A DNA stretch of 64,000 nt, taken from the NCBI GenBank assembly GCA_037355855.1, contig CM074759.1, forward strand, positions 1,054,001 through 1,118,000, given 5' to 3'. The position numbers and the translations under genes were made by a program. How positions within the stretch are numbered: the first letter of the stretch is position 1; each line of letters begins with the position of its first letter. This DNA is from Pseudo-nitzschia pungens. Taxonomy: Eukaryota > Bacillariophyta > Bacillariophyceae > Bacillariales > Bacillariaceae. Below are positions 32,113 to 43,342 of the stretch, one piece after another. The notes below the pieces were generated by a model, which saw nothing but the letters and a program-made list of their open reading frames with translations, did not search any database and was not told the origin of the DNA.

Positions 32113-33450
32113 CTTGAATTTGGTATTGTCGTCTGGGCTTCTTGATTGAGATACCTGTTTTATGGGACTATTGGTTGTCTACCAAAGGATGGAAACAACA
32201 CAACGACGGGTTATTGCGAATTCGATTGTCTTCGATTCGTGAAACTTCGGAAAATGACAGAATGGCGGGGAGGGGTGCGGAGGTAGGTTAGGTTATGATG
32301 ATTCGTCGGGGTTTGTTTCGAAGTTGTTACGAAATTGTTACGAAATTGTTACGGAATTACGCCGCCTTCGTTTTGCATCCCCGCTACCGCCGTCGTCCGT
32401 CAGCCTGTCATTCGTGCGAAAACGATGACCGTAGTAGTACTACACGTACAAGTCCAAGTAGAAGTAGTTACGACTATCTAGTACTGATACGTAAGTCTTG
32501 CTCCTACCAAGGACCGCAAGGTTACGGTAATTATGCAAACCAAGCTTCGATCGATTTCGCGGCCTGTTCGTTTCTTTCGTCGGAAGAAAATTAGTGGTTT
32601 GCGTCGCCGTGACTTGCAACCCGACTTCTTTTTTTTCGAAGAAGATCGAGAATCAAGGGGCAAACACGAATTTTAACGCGTGCTGGGTCACGCGTGATTC
32701 AATCACCGGAACATAGTATGGATCGTACCGTATGGTACGAGATACAAGTACGTACCCAGTACCCATCCTATTCTTACATTACGTAAGTCCTTACAGTCCC
32801 TAATTTCCACTAGGTTTTTTGTCTGCCGATGAATGGATGAAACCAAAAAATACTACAAAATTCTTATCAGCTGTCCCCCGGTTCTACGTCCCCGACTACT
32901 CATTTCTACTGAAACCCGGGGACAGCTGACAAGAATTCTGTAGTACCGTAATTACAGAAACGATCATTGTAGTCAAAGGGGTCGTCAAATACCGTTAGGA
33001 TTAGCGTCCGTCGGCTCATCAGGCAATACTATTCACGCAAGGCGAGACTCCGTCGTTACTCCGTTATTTTGAAAATCTTCGGAGGAGTGAGTCGGATCCC
33101 ACCGAACACGCATCCCAACTCCCACGAGCAGTTGCGGATCAAAGCGGGAGACGTCGCCATAGTGGTAAAAATACGGCAGTTGACGAGCCGTCGTTTGAAC
33201 GGAACGAAATCAATCCATCGAGACTCCATTAGTTGCGGACAACACACCGATTACGCTCCGGTTCAATTCCGCCACACTTTGCGAGTTCTCCGCTTGGAAT
33301 CAAACTTGCGTTTGCGAAGCAGGGTTCGACTCTCGGACCGAAGGAAACGACAGGAATTTCCACAACGGCATCAGTGCGTGCCGACCCTGATTCTCACAAA
33401 ACAACGGATATCGTTTCGTTGACATCACAAAATTAGAAAAACGTTCTCGA

Positions 33451-33485
<35 letters not shown>

Positions 33486-33546
33486 CACTCGACCATTCGT
33501 TGCTTACAAAACCCGGACGAGTTGACGAACCAAAATATAGTCTACC
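32113..33546. other. Intergenic region with a MITE
   Basis: No gene supported. Contains three tandem TTGTTACGAAA-type words (32325-32352), GTACGTACC-type words (32720-32790), the 95-bp hairpin element at 32851-32945, and a GACGGC/GACGAC trinucleotide tract (33450-33486) just before the next gene. Confidence 0.45.
32851..32945 (+). mobile_element. MITE-like hairpin element, copy 1 (95 bp)
   Basis: Terminal inverted repeats of about 34 bp (starting TACTACAAAATTCTTATCAG and ending with its near-complement ...CTGTAGTA) flank a loop of about 25 bp. The two arms differ at three positions, including one C-run length. A second copy of the same length sits at 59701-59795 in the opposite orientation. 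There is no coding capacity. The termini TAC...GTA could include a TA target duplication, but this is not certain. Confidence 0.85.
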
Positions 33547-36341
33547 ATGGCGGCATTCTTTCCTTTCTCCCAAAGAAATTCCAACGAAAGGCCCGAGTTT
33601 TTGGGAAATCAGTACGATTCCAATATCGAGATTGGGCGCCAACGATCGGTCGATTCGTGGAATCTTGGTGTGGCTACCAGCACCAGCACCAGCACCGCGG
33701 AAAGCGTAGCGCAGCACAGCAGCGGTAGAGGAAACAATGCTCTCCGTCAATGCACCACCGACACCGGAAGGCCTGCGACCAAGAAAGTCGATCAAACGCA
33801 TCCGCAAAGATATTCTTGGCTCGAATCATTACCGAAATGAAATCAACTCGAGACACAAACTTCCGAACGACAGGGAGACCACCGACCTTCGTTCGCCGCA
33901 AAGGATTTCATCGTCACTCTTCCGCGCTTCCAATGCAATCATCGGAACCAATGTTTTCCGCGTCTGCCTCCCCTTTCAAACGACAGCACGATCTTGGAGT
34001 TCTTCCTTCGTCGTTTCACGAGAACCCCAGATCCTCCGTCAGTTCGAGTTCGTCCTTTTACGAACAATCTGTGGAAGAAAGCGACCGTGTAAACGATGAA
34101 GACTTTGACATCAATTCTTCGTTGGATTACAGTTTTTCGAGACGGTCGCGACGTCAGTTGCATCCCCAACAAGTTGCAGTATCACCGGATCTGAAACGAG
34201 GTGGAAAGGCAAAAACGGCTGTGGGCGCACTTCTGGTCGCTATGGCTGAGACTTCTACCGAACCGCGAAGTAAAACGACGATGAGAAAAAATGGCTTCAG
34301 CACGGGCATTCACAACAACAATTCTCGTCAATCCATTCTTCCACCGCGTACATGGATGGGTAACCATCCAGTGGAAGACGAGTATGTGGTGAACCGTTAT
34401 GCAGATGAAGATGATACTATTCGTGACGATCTCAAGCCTAGATGGTGGCTACAAAAATGCAGATGATGACAACCAATCGTCCCTACATGGTTCTCCGTCC
34501 TCGTTACAACGGCAGACGTACAACGCTTCCTGGGAACGTCAGCGAGCACAATACCAAAACGAACACGACGTCAGTTTCACTCGACGAATCCTTGATGATG
34601 GACCGAGTTCGTCCCGGTTCGAAGAAAGATCAATTGTGGCAGATAATTCTCCCTACAATTTTAACTCAATCATGACCGAAGAGATATCTGGGGAGCCAGA
34701 AAGTGAGACTATCGAAGCCCCACGTATTTTGTCATTGATGAAAGGCAATGATGGACTAGATCTTAGTGCGATCAGCCATTCACATCATCAAAATGGGATT
34801 GAGAGCATCAATAGTAGCATGGCAGAAACAATGGATGATGAAGACGAATATAGAGAAATTCCCAAGTACTACCAGGCTTTGACCGATGACTTTCCAGTGC
34901 ACGACGCCATCAATGATGGTGCCCTCCTTCGAGCAAAGGCTCAAAACCAGAGGCAGCGCAAGGAAGATCTTCTCGGATCAACATTGGAACGTCTACAGAA
35001 TAGCATGGATATCTTGAAAGAAGTTTATGCACAAAGTACGCTAGATAATTCAATGTTCTTGGGCATGGGTGAGGGAGCTGTTCGTTGTTACAGATCCCTG
35101 GAGTCCGCGTTGCCAATATTCCAAGGTGGCACCTACGAAGCTAGAAACGCAGCTCTGCGATTTTTCATGTCTGTTTTGGAAAAGACACAAGGCTTCTCCA
35201 ATTGTACCACTGGAAAGTCGTCAAAATTTTCATCAAAGTACGTTATGCTGAATGTCGACTTTGCTAACCTCCTGTGTTTTTCGGATTCCACAAGTTCAAA
35301 GAATCTCATCATACTGTTTTTCCCCTCGTTGTGACTTGATTTAGTTATCTTCCAGCTCTGTCAAGACCTCGCTGGATACCCGTCCCGGGATTCCGTAGTT
35401 CACTGGGATTGGAAGAGGAGCCACTGAGTCCACCGAGTATTGCTCGTGGTGGAGATACTTCTTTGTTTTCTCTACCCTCTGATTCTGCAAATGATAGCAC
35501 ACCACATACATCGAATGTGAGTATCACCTCCACACTGACAACTGTCGTGTCGCCCGAGAATCATGGATCAGACATGAACAGACGAAAACTAAGTGTGCGG
35601 AAGACGATTGAATCCATCGCACGGCTACTCCACGGTCTTGAAGCTTCTTGCGCTTGTTTAGGATCGTATACAAAAACAGCTGAGAAATCAACGGTCATCG
35701 ATAATATACAATTCATCTATTTCGAGCTCATCAACCTTCCCATGGTTGATCTCGAGCAGATTTTTGATTCCTTTGAAATGGACTTTGCAAAACAACCATT
35801 CTTGACCCAAGCGGTATCTACTAATCAAAACATTGCTTTGCCTCGATTGGCGCCCCCTCCTCGAATGGTTTACGAAAGCGAGAAAAACGCCGTCCAGGAA
35901 GCTATTCCTTTCACAGGAAACAATCTGCGAGTCAACATTGTGCAATGCAACGACAACAACACAGATGGCAATAACCCGAACCAAAGCATGGAGTGCGATT
36001 TGTGGAGTCCAACAACCAATGATATGAGAAGTTTGATCTCACCTGAAAGCACAGGAACAAACTTGACTGCAACGAAAGGTGGATATGCTGCACTAGAAGA
36101 CACAGAGACAACTGTCGATGACTTGAGACGCACTGTTGGTAGTTTTGACCACGAAAGCGTTGAAGATGAAAGGCAGGGGGCTCCATCTTGGGACGAGGAT
36201 GAAGATCAAGGTGATCATAGAGGCTCTTTTCCAGCTACCTTCGGTCGGCGGGTTGTCGTACAGAGTTCCAAACGAAGTCGATTTTGGAAGAAGCGTTTCA
36301 TGGCGCTGAAAAAACGAGGAAAACAAGTAACGGCCGAGTAA
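33547..36341 (+). CDS. Large Ser/Asp-rich protein, unknown; coding signal moves between frames
   Basis: A gene of about 880 residues. The ATG at 33547 has a good context (ACCATGG) and opens MAAFFPFSQRN. The frame then changes: the section about 33905-34425 (SASASPFKRQHDL, FYEQSVEESDRVNDEDF) is in another frame, and from about 34435 (SSLDGGYKNADDD) in a third. The 34394-34466 change is +1 and well bounded; the one or two changes between 33709 and 33905 are less certain. The rest is continuous: exon to 35237, an intron 35238-35344 (AA|GTACGT...TTTAG|T, phase 2), then 35345-36341. The centre has helical segments (STLERLQNSMDILKEVY, ARNAALRFFMSVLEK) and the C-terminus is basic (FWKKRFMALKKRGKQ). 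No known domain. It is either a pseudogene or a real gene with assembly errors. Confidence 0.55.
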
Positions 36342-36648
36342 CTTGTGGGCGTTGCAGGATTCCGTCTTCAAAATTTTCCGTATGAAATGGAGATGTACGA
36401 TAGATTCTAAAGCATATAAATCGGAAAACATGACGATTCTATTATTTTATTGCTTGCGCCATGCTATGATCTAAAATGTCTATTTCAGCATGAGATGTCA
36501 TCTCGTCCAAACCGTCAGAGAACACATTATGGCGACACCTAACGTTGAATACGGAATGTTTTTTTCTATCCAACTGTGTAGATCTGATTCAAGTTTTTTT
36601 TCTATTTCTGATCCCCCTCGTACGTTCAACGACTATCGAGCATTTTCT
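36342..36648. other. Convergent intergenic gap
   Basis: 3' flanks of two convergent genes; nothing further recognised. Confidence 0.35.
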
Positions 36649-36930
36649 CTATCCACCACTGATGGGCGGGATCAATGCGATCGTGTCTCCGTTCTTGAGA
36701 GACAAAACCTGCCCTTTGGTAACATATTCTTCGTTTAGTGCCAGTGTCAGGTTGTCTTCGTCTCGGACCATGGGACCCAGCGTTGTGTAAAGAGATGCTA
36801 GTTTCTCGCGGAGGGATTGCGTATTGGCCTCGTCCGTGGTTAGCTCCAGGGTCGTTTTCGACAAGCCCCCTGCGGCCTCTCGCGCCGACGCAAAGAAGAG
36901 GACTTCGACTCGAACGATATCGGAGGACAT
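36649..36930 (-). CDS. MOCS2A: Molybdopterin synthase sulfur-carrier subunit (MoaD/MOCS2A)
   Basis: A 93-residue ubiquitin-fold protein; ATG at 36930 (the frame upstream has no ATG). It begins MSSDIVRVEVLFFASARE and ends NGDTIALIPPISGG. The C-terminal Gly-Gly is the residue pair that is thiocarboxylated, and the IALIPPISGG ending distinguishes MoaD/MOCS2A from URM1. With the large subunit MOCS2B it converts cyclic pyranopterin monophosphate to molybdopterin, for nitrate reductase and other Mo enzymes in the cytosol. The length is typical. A spliced N-terminal extension from an upstream frame at 37327-37329 is conceivable but unsupported. Confidence 0.9.
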   Translation of the reverse strand: MSSDIVRVEVLFFASAREAAGGLSKTTLELTTDEANTQSLREKLASLYTTLGPMVRDEDNLTLALNEEYVTKGQVLSLKNGDTIALIPPISGG

Positions 36931-38122
36931 GTGAACAATTCCACGAAGAAAACCAGCGCGAAGTGTGTTTGGCGGGAAAAGGTCGACCCAACGTGTTCGA
37001 AGCAACGTTTGTGGTGCAATCTGTGGATTATGGATAGCAAGCAAACCGAAGAAAACTACGAAGTGAACACTGAATGGTAAGGTTTACGGTAAGGTTATTT
37101 TCTTTGTGATCGTTTCGAAGTAAAAGGGCGGGAGAAACGAAGGATCATGATTGGATCTCAGGGTGGTTTTGAAAACTACTTCTACACTATGACAAATAGT
37201 TTGTATACATACTTTCCTTATATATATTAGATATGAATGTGAAGGATGCCCTCCGGCGACTTTCTCCAAGCCAGCCTTGCTAAGCGAGACGAAACGACCT
37301 CCGATAGTGTGTCGTGCTGTTTTTGCCATAGTGCGTGAACCGTCGTAGCTTTTCTACAGAAATCCGGTTGAACGGTTCGTTTCAATTGTTAGGGTGGCCT
37401 AATCGCAACAAAACAAACGAGTCGGTTGGAAATCGAAACCGAAATAATCAAAAACAGCAGATCGTCCTTTCGTGCACACTTTTTCAGGACTTTTTATAAT
37501 TTGAGGTAAGTCAGTTTATCAAGTCATGTTCGTGCTCAAGAACAACTGCATTGAACAGCGTCGGCGATCAAGGTCGTTGTTGGGAGGCTGCGTACCTCGA
37601 TTCAAGGAGACAGTCAGAATGAAGCATGCAACGACGGAAAACATCGCCGATATCATGGGATGCTTTCTCCACCTTAATCTTTCTCTCGATAGCCGTTAGA
37701 AACCGGGATTTCGAGCCTCTCCTATCCACCGAGGACTAGGATGGTGGAAAGGACGGAGTGGAAAGGGTTGCCATGTATAGAGTGCTCTTCTTCGTTTCGA
37801 AGTTTCGTTGCCGGCAATCCAACCCTGCACGAATCAATCATCGTCGTTGTGATGTTCGGTCATTTCTCGACTGGAAACTATCTCAGTCCTTATCCATCCA
37901 TCTGTGAGAGCAGGCGCGAGTTCTTAACGGCTAGAACTCCGTTGCGTAACTTGGCATACTAAATTTCGAATAGTGAAATCCGACAAATGCTGATCTTCGT
38001 TCGCCTCTTTCTCACTTTGTTTTCTCCGCAACTCTTCTTGCTTTTTTCAACCACACTCCTCGTTACATAACTTTTACAAACAGACAATCGTATCTTACAG
38101 ACAATCGAATAAATAAATCACA
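36931..38122. other. Divergent intergenic region, MOCS2A and V-ATPase c promoters
   Basis: Contains GGTAAGGTTTACGGTAAGGTTA at about 37075-37097 (palindrome-family words), a TATATATA stretch at 37218-37228, and an 81-codon minus-strand frame (37329-37084, beginning MAKTARHTIGG) that is followed by a possible donor but has no recognised family. The last 90 bp before 38123 are T/C- then A-rich, as in a highly expressed gene's leader. Confidence 0.4.
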
Positions 38123-38632
38123 ATGAGTGTTGAAATGGAAACTTGCCCGGCCTCTGCGCCTTTCTTCGGTTTCATGGGTGTCACTTCGGCCCTCGTCTTC
38201 GCCAACATTGGTGCTGCTTACGGAACTGCTAAGTCCGGAGTTGGTATTTCTTCCATGGGTGTCATGAACCCTGGTTTGGTCATGCGAAATATCATTCCTG
38301 TTGTTATGGCGGGAGTTTTGGGTATCTACGGTCTTATTGTTGCCGTCATTATTCAGGGATCCATCGTTGCCCCTCAAAACGGTCTTTCCCAATATTCCCT
38401 TTACACTGGATTTGCTCATTTGGCTGCAGGTCTTTGCTGTGGTTTGTCCGGTCTCGCCGCCGGTATGGCTATTGGAATTGTTGGGGATGCCGGTGTACGA
38501 GCGGTTGGACAACAGGAGAAGCTTTTCGTTGGTATGATTTTGATCTTGATTTTCGCCGAAGCCCTTGGTCTTTACGGATTAATTGTTGCCCTTATCTTGT
38601 CACAGAACTCTTTCGTTTGCGAGGGTAACTAA
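38123..38632 (+). CDS. V-type H+-ATPase proteolipid subunit c
   Basis: A 169-residue, four-helix hydrophobic protein, single exon. Helix stretches are seen at about 12-32, 52-76, 92-115 and 130-155. Helix 4 contains the proton-carrying Glu in [18 protein letters not shown] and [15 protein letters not shown] are family hallmarks. Subunit c forms the membrane rotor ring of the vacuolar ATPase that acidifies vacuoles and silica-deposition-type compartments. Codon choice is markedly C/T-ending (GGT, GCC, TTC), unlike the neighbouring orphan genes, which fits high expression. Length is normal for the family. Confidence 0.95.
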   Translation: MSVEMETCPASAPFFGFMGVTSALVFANIGAAYGTAKSGVGISSMGVMNPGLVMRNIIPVVMAGVLGIYGLIVAVIIQGSIVAPQNGLSQYSLYTGFAHLAAGLCCGLSGLAAGMAIGIVGDAGVRAVGQQEKLFVGMILILIFAEALGLYGLIVALILSQNSFVCEGN

Positions 38633-39021
38633 GCGCATCCTCCGTCTGGAAATGGAACATGCAACAATACTTTTTCCGATGTACCAAACACTCATTTGTA
38701 CTTTCTAAAGGTCGCACTCACCGTACAAATAATAATCAAACACTATAAAAAACAACTTTACCTGAATGGAGTTAATATCCATTTCGGACTCCGCAAAAAC
38801 ACTTAAATAAATTTGATTAGCGTGCCCTTGTTGTCTTTAGAAAAATCAACTTCGTCCTAATATTTACTCACTCCACGCTCATAAAATGCTTTACTACGCG
38901 GTTGAAATTACAATCAATTCGAATCATCGAAACAAGAGTGAAAGTCATGGCTTCACACGCCATACTACAATTTAGTTCTAAAACTCTTTTTTATTTGCGA
39001 GGAAACTCGTTATTTCTTCAA
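38633..39021. other. Convergent intergenic gap
   Basis: 3' flank of V-ATPase c and of AP-3 beta. An AATAAA lies near 38804-38814 (TTAAATAAATTTG), a possible polyadenylation signal. Confidence 0.4.
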
Positions 39022-42000
39022 TTATCTGCAGATGGATCGTTTCACAACACTCAAGATACTGTTGATTACCACGACATGGTCGCAGCAGACAACAATCTTT
39101 CCTCTATCGTTATTGGCTTCGATTTTCACCATTACAGGCTGTTTGTTTTCCGGAAGAAGTCCAATCAAACGCAGTTTCTTGTCAGACGTGACCAAACCAT
39201 TTCCTACCACCTGGAACGACGAGTTCTTGATTACCACCTGGGGAATTGAGGCGATGGGTAGCGACGTCGTGTAAGACGAGTCGACACGCTGAAACCCTTG
39301 CATTCGAGACATGGCTGCATCGAACTCCTGAACTGACCAAGTTTTGTCTGGTGACAGCAATAGCTCGCTTAGACTGGGTTTAAATTCAATAGGAACGCTT
39401 CCACCATAACCATGCTTCACGTCAATGCGGCCGACAATATCGCCATCGCGATTAGACATGGAAGTAAACTCAAATATCAAGCAAGCGCTAATTGACTTGT
39501 TGGCCTTCAGTTCCATGATTTCGGGAGGGCAGAGCGTTTTCTTGCACGAATGAGTGCCAGAGGAGCCTGAACGGGGCATGACCTTGATCCGACGAATTGG
39601 TGAAGAGTCTGGTTTCCTGTTACAATGCATTGCAAAGTTGATGAGACAAAAGAAAACGTGTCAGGCTGGGGCTGCCGCTTGGGCAATTGTGTCACAAACT
39701 GTTCAGGAAAGTAACAACTCACTTATTGCTGAATTCTAGTTGGATGCAAATGGCACTCGTATTCGAGGGATTGATGTTACTCATTTTCAGTTGTTGATCT
39801 TTGGTTGTGCCACGTAAATATCGGGCTTTCACAGATAGTCCCCCGCAAAGCTCCGGTCTCACGATCTGAGTCCAAGCACTTGAATCTCTTTCATAATCAA
39901 TACTCTTCATCGTTTTTTCCACATGGATTGGTGCCATCACAAGACCTTTGAGGTCTTCCATGGCATTCGAAACCGAACTGGAATGACTGGAGCCATTGGG
40001 GGCGAATCCGTTTCCCGACGTCATTCCTAGAAGATTCCCTTCTCCATTAGTTTGAATCGGAAAACCAACTTGTTGCATTTTTTTCAAGGAGTTGTTGCGT
40101 GGCATTACATCACTTTCGTCGCTCGAGTCATCGCTGCTCGAGTCGTCGTCGCTCTCAGAAGAGTCGTCGTCGGACGTAGCCGTGGTAAGCCGATTAGATT
40201 CAAATGAAACTGGAACCGAGGCATTGTTTTGCTGCACGGGTTGAAACAAAAAATTGGACTGAACATTTCCATTTGTTCCGACCAAGGGTGCTGCAACGGC
40301 ATTATTATTTTTCTTGTCACTGTCATCCGAGCTGCTGCTAGAATCGTCACTGTCACTGTCGCTTTCATCTGACGACGAGTCACTCGATTCGCTGCTGGAG
40401 GAGCTTGAGTCAGAAGCCGATGAATCATCGTCGCTATCATCGTCATCATCGTCATAAAAGCCAGGCACCTCTCTGTTTGCACTCGATTGGCCAGGATCCG
40501 AAAAATTCTTTGCTACTTGTTGTTTCGCGAGCAAGATAGATTCGCGTAGAGAAGCTGCACTATTTTTCTTCGCCCACGGTGGAAGTGATGTGGAGTGCCC
40601 ACGTGCTTTATGACCGACGAGGCTACTTAGGGTACCAAATCGGAATGATGAGGCATCTACGATATTCTCACTCTCTATCGGTAGGTAAGAAGAAGTCGGC
40701 TTCTTCGCTAAGAGAATTGTTTTCACCTGTTCGAGGTCCAACTTTACGGCACCAGGTCGTTCGTCAATACCAGATGTATCGTGTTTCAATCCAATCGATG
40801 TATGAAGTAGAGAACTCTCAAAACGCGCTCTATCTTTCACATCAGGGTTCACGTCCAACCTTCCCATTGCCAAGATATGCTCACACAATACAGCTTCTGA
40901 TTGTCTCAAAGTTGCCGTGGTGGCTGCGGCACATAATAACCAAATTTTAGTCGCGAAATGGATAGCTTGCTCTTTCTCGACTAGAGTAAAGTAGGGAAAG
41001 CAACTATCTGTTAGTCTGAGTAGCTCCTGTCTCACCCTAGATAGGTCTTGTGCGCTTTGCATCGAAGTGGAGATATCAAACGATGAAGTATCAGACATCC
41101 ATTCTCCCACCATCCATAGAGCCGAGGAAAGAGCTGTTGGTTTCAAGTCAATGGAGAGATTTTGAAGGTCCGAGATTTCTGTTTCATCGTCCTCGCTGTC
41201 TTCGTTACCATCATACAAGAATGATTTTTGTCGATTTGAAAGAGAGTTAGCGACCAATAACAAAATTCGACGCATTGCAAAAGCTCGGACTTGATTGGGA
41301 TCTTCGATAACAAAAGGTGAACCATCGGGTAGCGTTGTGGCAGTATTCAACATGTGAAGAATTGATTGCATAACTGAAATGGCTTCTCCAACAACGATCC
41401 TGCTCTCGCTCGCCTGTGTGACGACAGAAAGACCGTAGAGTGCATCCAACGCCACTCGACAGGCTGCATGTCGTTCTCTAGCGGGCATTCCATTTGATTC
41501 ACCGTGACGATCAAATACGATTCGAGTCATTTCAACAACGCGACCAACTGCTCGAATGGATGCAGTAGCAAAAGCCTTGTCCCCATGACGTATGTAGCTT
41601 CGAAGTTCATTGAGTACTGCCTCGATGGCAGCAGGTTCGAGAGCCAAAGAAACAAGAATATCGATTTTGATCAGACGCGTGAATGGCGGATCCAAGGCCT
41701 AGTTTCACAAAACAAAAAAAATATGTGAGGAACGGATTATGCACTTCGCGCACTTCAAAAAACCTTCGAAACAACTTAGTCAACCCACCTTGACAAAGAA
41801 ATCGCTTAAGAACGGAGCAAAGGCCGATGGACAATCTCGGACCAAGACACGAATCGACGTCAAAACAACATATTGAATTTCTCGTCGCCCACGGTGAATT
41901 CGCACCAAAGCCTTTCCGATGGAAGACCTAGCCTTGATGGTAGAAACACCACAGTAATAATGAAGCGAGCAAACAGCCAAAACCACACCAGCGTTTCTAC

Positions 42001-43342
42001 TTTTGAGGAGTGGCATCGACGATGTCAACAAAAGCTGATGATCGGGATCCAATTTTTGTAGGTCAGGATCTGCATTTGCGTAGTCCACAACATTGAGTGC
42101 TTGGGAGCCTGCATTTGGACTTGTCGCATTGCCTGTAACGGGAGGCTGTCGCATAGCACTGGCCATCGAGACATGCGGTTTGACGACTTCGTCGTCTGTT
42201 GACTCATCTTCTTCGTCAGAATAAAAGCCCTTTGTAACCCGTGGCATTGTTGTCGCTTTGTCCCTAAAGCTCCCGGCATTGCCACTAATCGCGGGTTTGA
42301 CAACATCTTGAAATCCTCCTGGGCTCGAAACAACGTTCGGTTCTTTGAACAACTGAATCGATTCGGTTCCCGTTCCCGTTGCCTTTGCCTTGCTTTTAGA
42401 TTTTGTTGTCGTCCTTTGCTCTCCGGGCGAAAGTCGTCGATGGACGCGTCGTTCTTGATCGATGAGTTCGGCCTCACCTTGTTTCAGCGCCCTTGGTTCC
42501 TTAAAGAATTTCCGACAGTACCGAGTCAAGATATCAATCACAACAATCTGGCCCCATTCGTCCATATCTGTCAGCAAGTGACATATTTTTCGGTACGATG
42601 TGTGCAGAAGTTCCAATCGATCGGGACACAGCTCAGAGAATGCTACGAGTACCGATGTCAGCACCATAGTACTAGTGTCTTTGTCGAGAAATTGTTCTCT
42701 CATCAGCTGAAACATCATTTCCCGCTGCATCTCATCGCACCTCGGAACAAGTTTGGCCAAGGCGTTGGCAGCACATTTGCGTACGTAAGGTGAGTTATCG
42801 GTGGCACATTTTTGAACATTCAAAATTTGGATCTGTAAGATATCGTTGATTCGAATCGATGACAATACTCTCAACGCAAGAGCTCGAATCAGTTGCTCGG
42901 AATCGGATAGGCCTTTTTGAAATGCATTGATTGAGAGGAGGGACAGATTTCTAGTGGTGTCGTCGTGATCGGCGTATTGAACCAGATACATGTAGACCAT
43001 TTTTCGGACTTCGAGGGAAGTGGCCCCAACCAGTTTGACCACGTGAGGATAAAAATCGGACACATCTTTGCCTTTGCTTATGGATGCTAGCAACCATTTC
43101 ATGCCCTTTTGAAGAATGGGGGTTGAATTCGGATTGCTAGGATCGCTCGCGCTCAATTCATTGCGGATCGTAGTAGGAGATATCGTTTCTTCCCAATACT
43201 GGGCATCGCCAAAGGTACTGAGAGCAGATGCTAGTTGCGAATGCAAAAATTCTGTGGGATCCGGTCCAACTGCAGCAACTGCTGAGTGCATTACCGTGCC
43301 GGCAACCTTGTTCACTTCATTTATGACATCGCTGCTAATCAT
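39022..43342 (-). CDS. AP3B: AP-3 adaptor complex subunit beta
   Basis: Minus-strand exons 43342-41789, 41698-39723 and 39616-39022 (1374 residues); introns 41788-41699 (90 bp, AAG|GTGGGT...CTAG|GCC) and 39722-39617 (106 bp, AA|GTGAGT...AACAG|G). The N-terminal part is an adaptin armadillo solenoid (ATSLEVRKMVYMYLVQYAD, ALRVLSSIRI, DNSPYVRKCAANALAKL are typical). A Ser/Asp/Glu hinge (about 935-1065) is characteristic of AP-3 beta and usually a phosphorylation and clathrin region. The C-terminal appendage follows. A basic Lys/Ser/Ala insert (TTTKSKSKAKATGTG) interrupts the solenoid at about 308-325. AP-3 sorts cargo from endosome or Golgi to the vacuole. Start at the only suitable ATG. Confidence 0.93.

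Noticed and set aside
33230..33340. tRNA B-box-like words GGTTCAATTCC and GGTTCGACTC
   Set aside because: The flanking bases do not form T-arm, anticodon or acceptor stems.
37084..37329. 81-codon minus-strand frame starting MAKTARHTIGG
   Set aside because: Possible alternative first exon of MOCS2A, but no family match and the splice is speculative.
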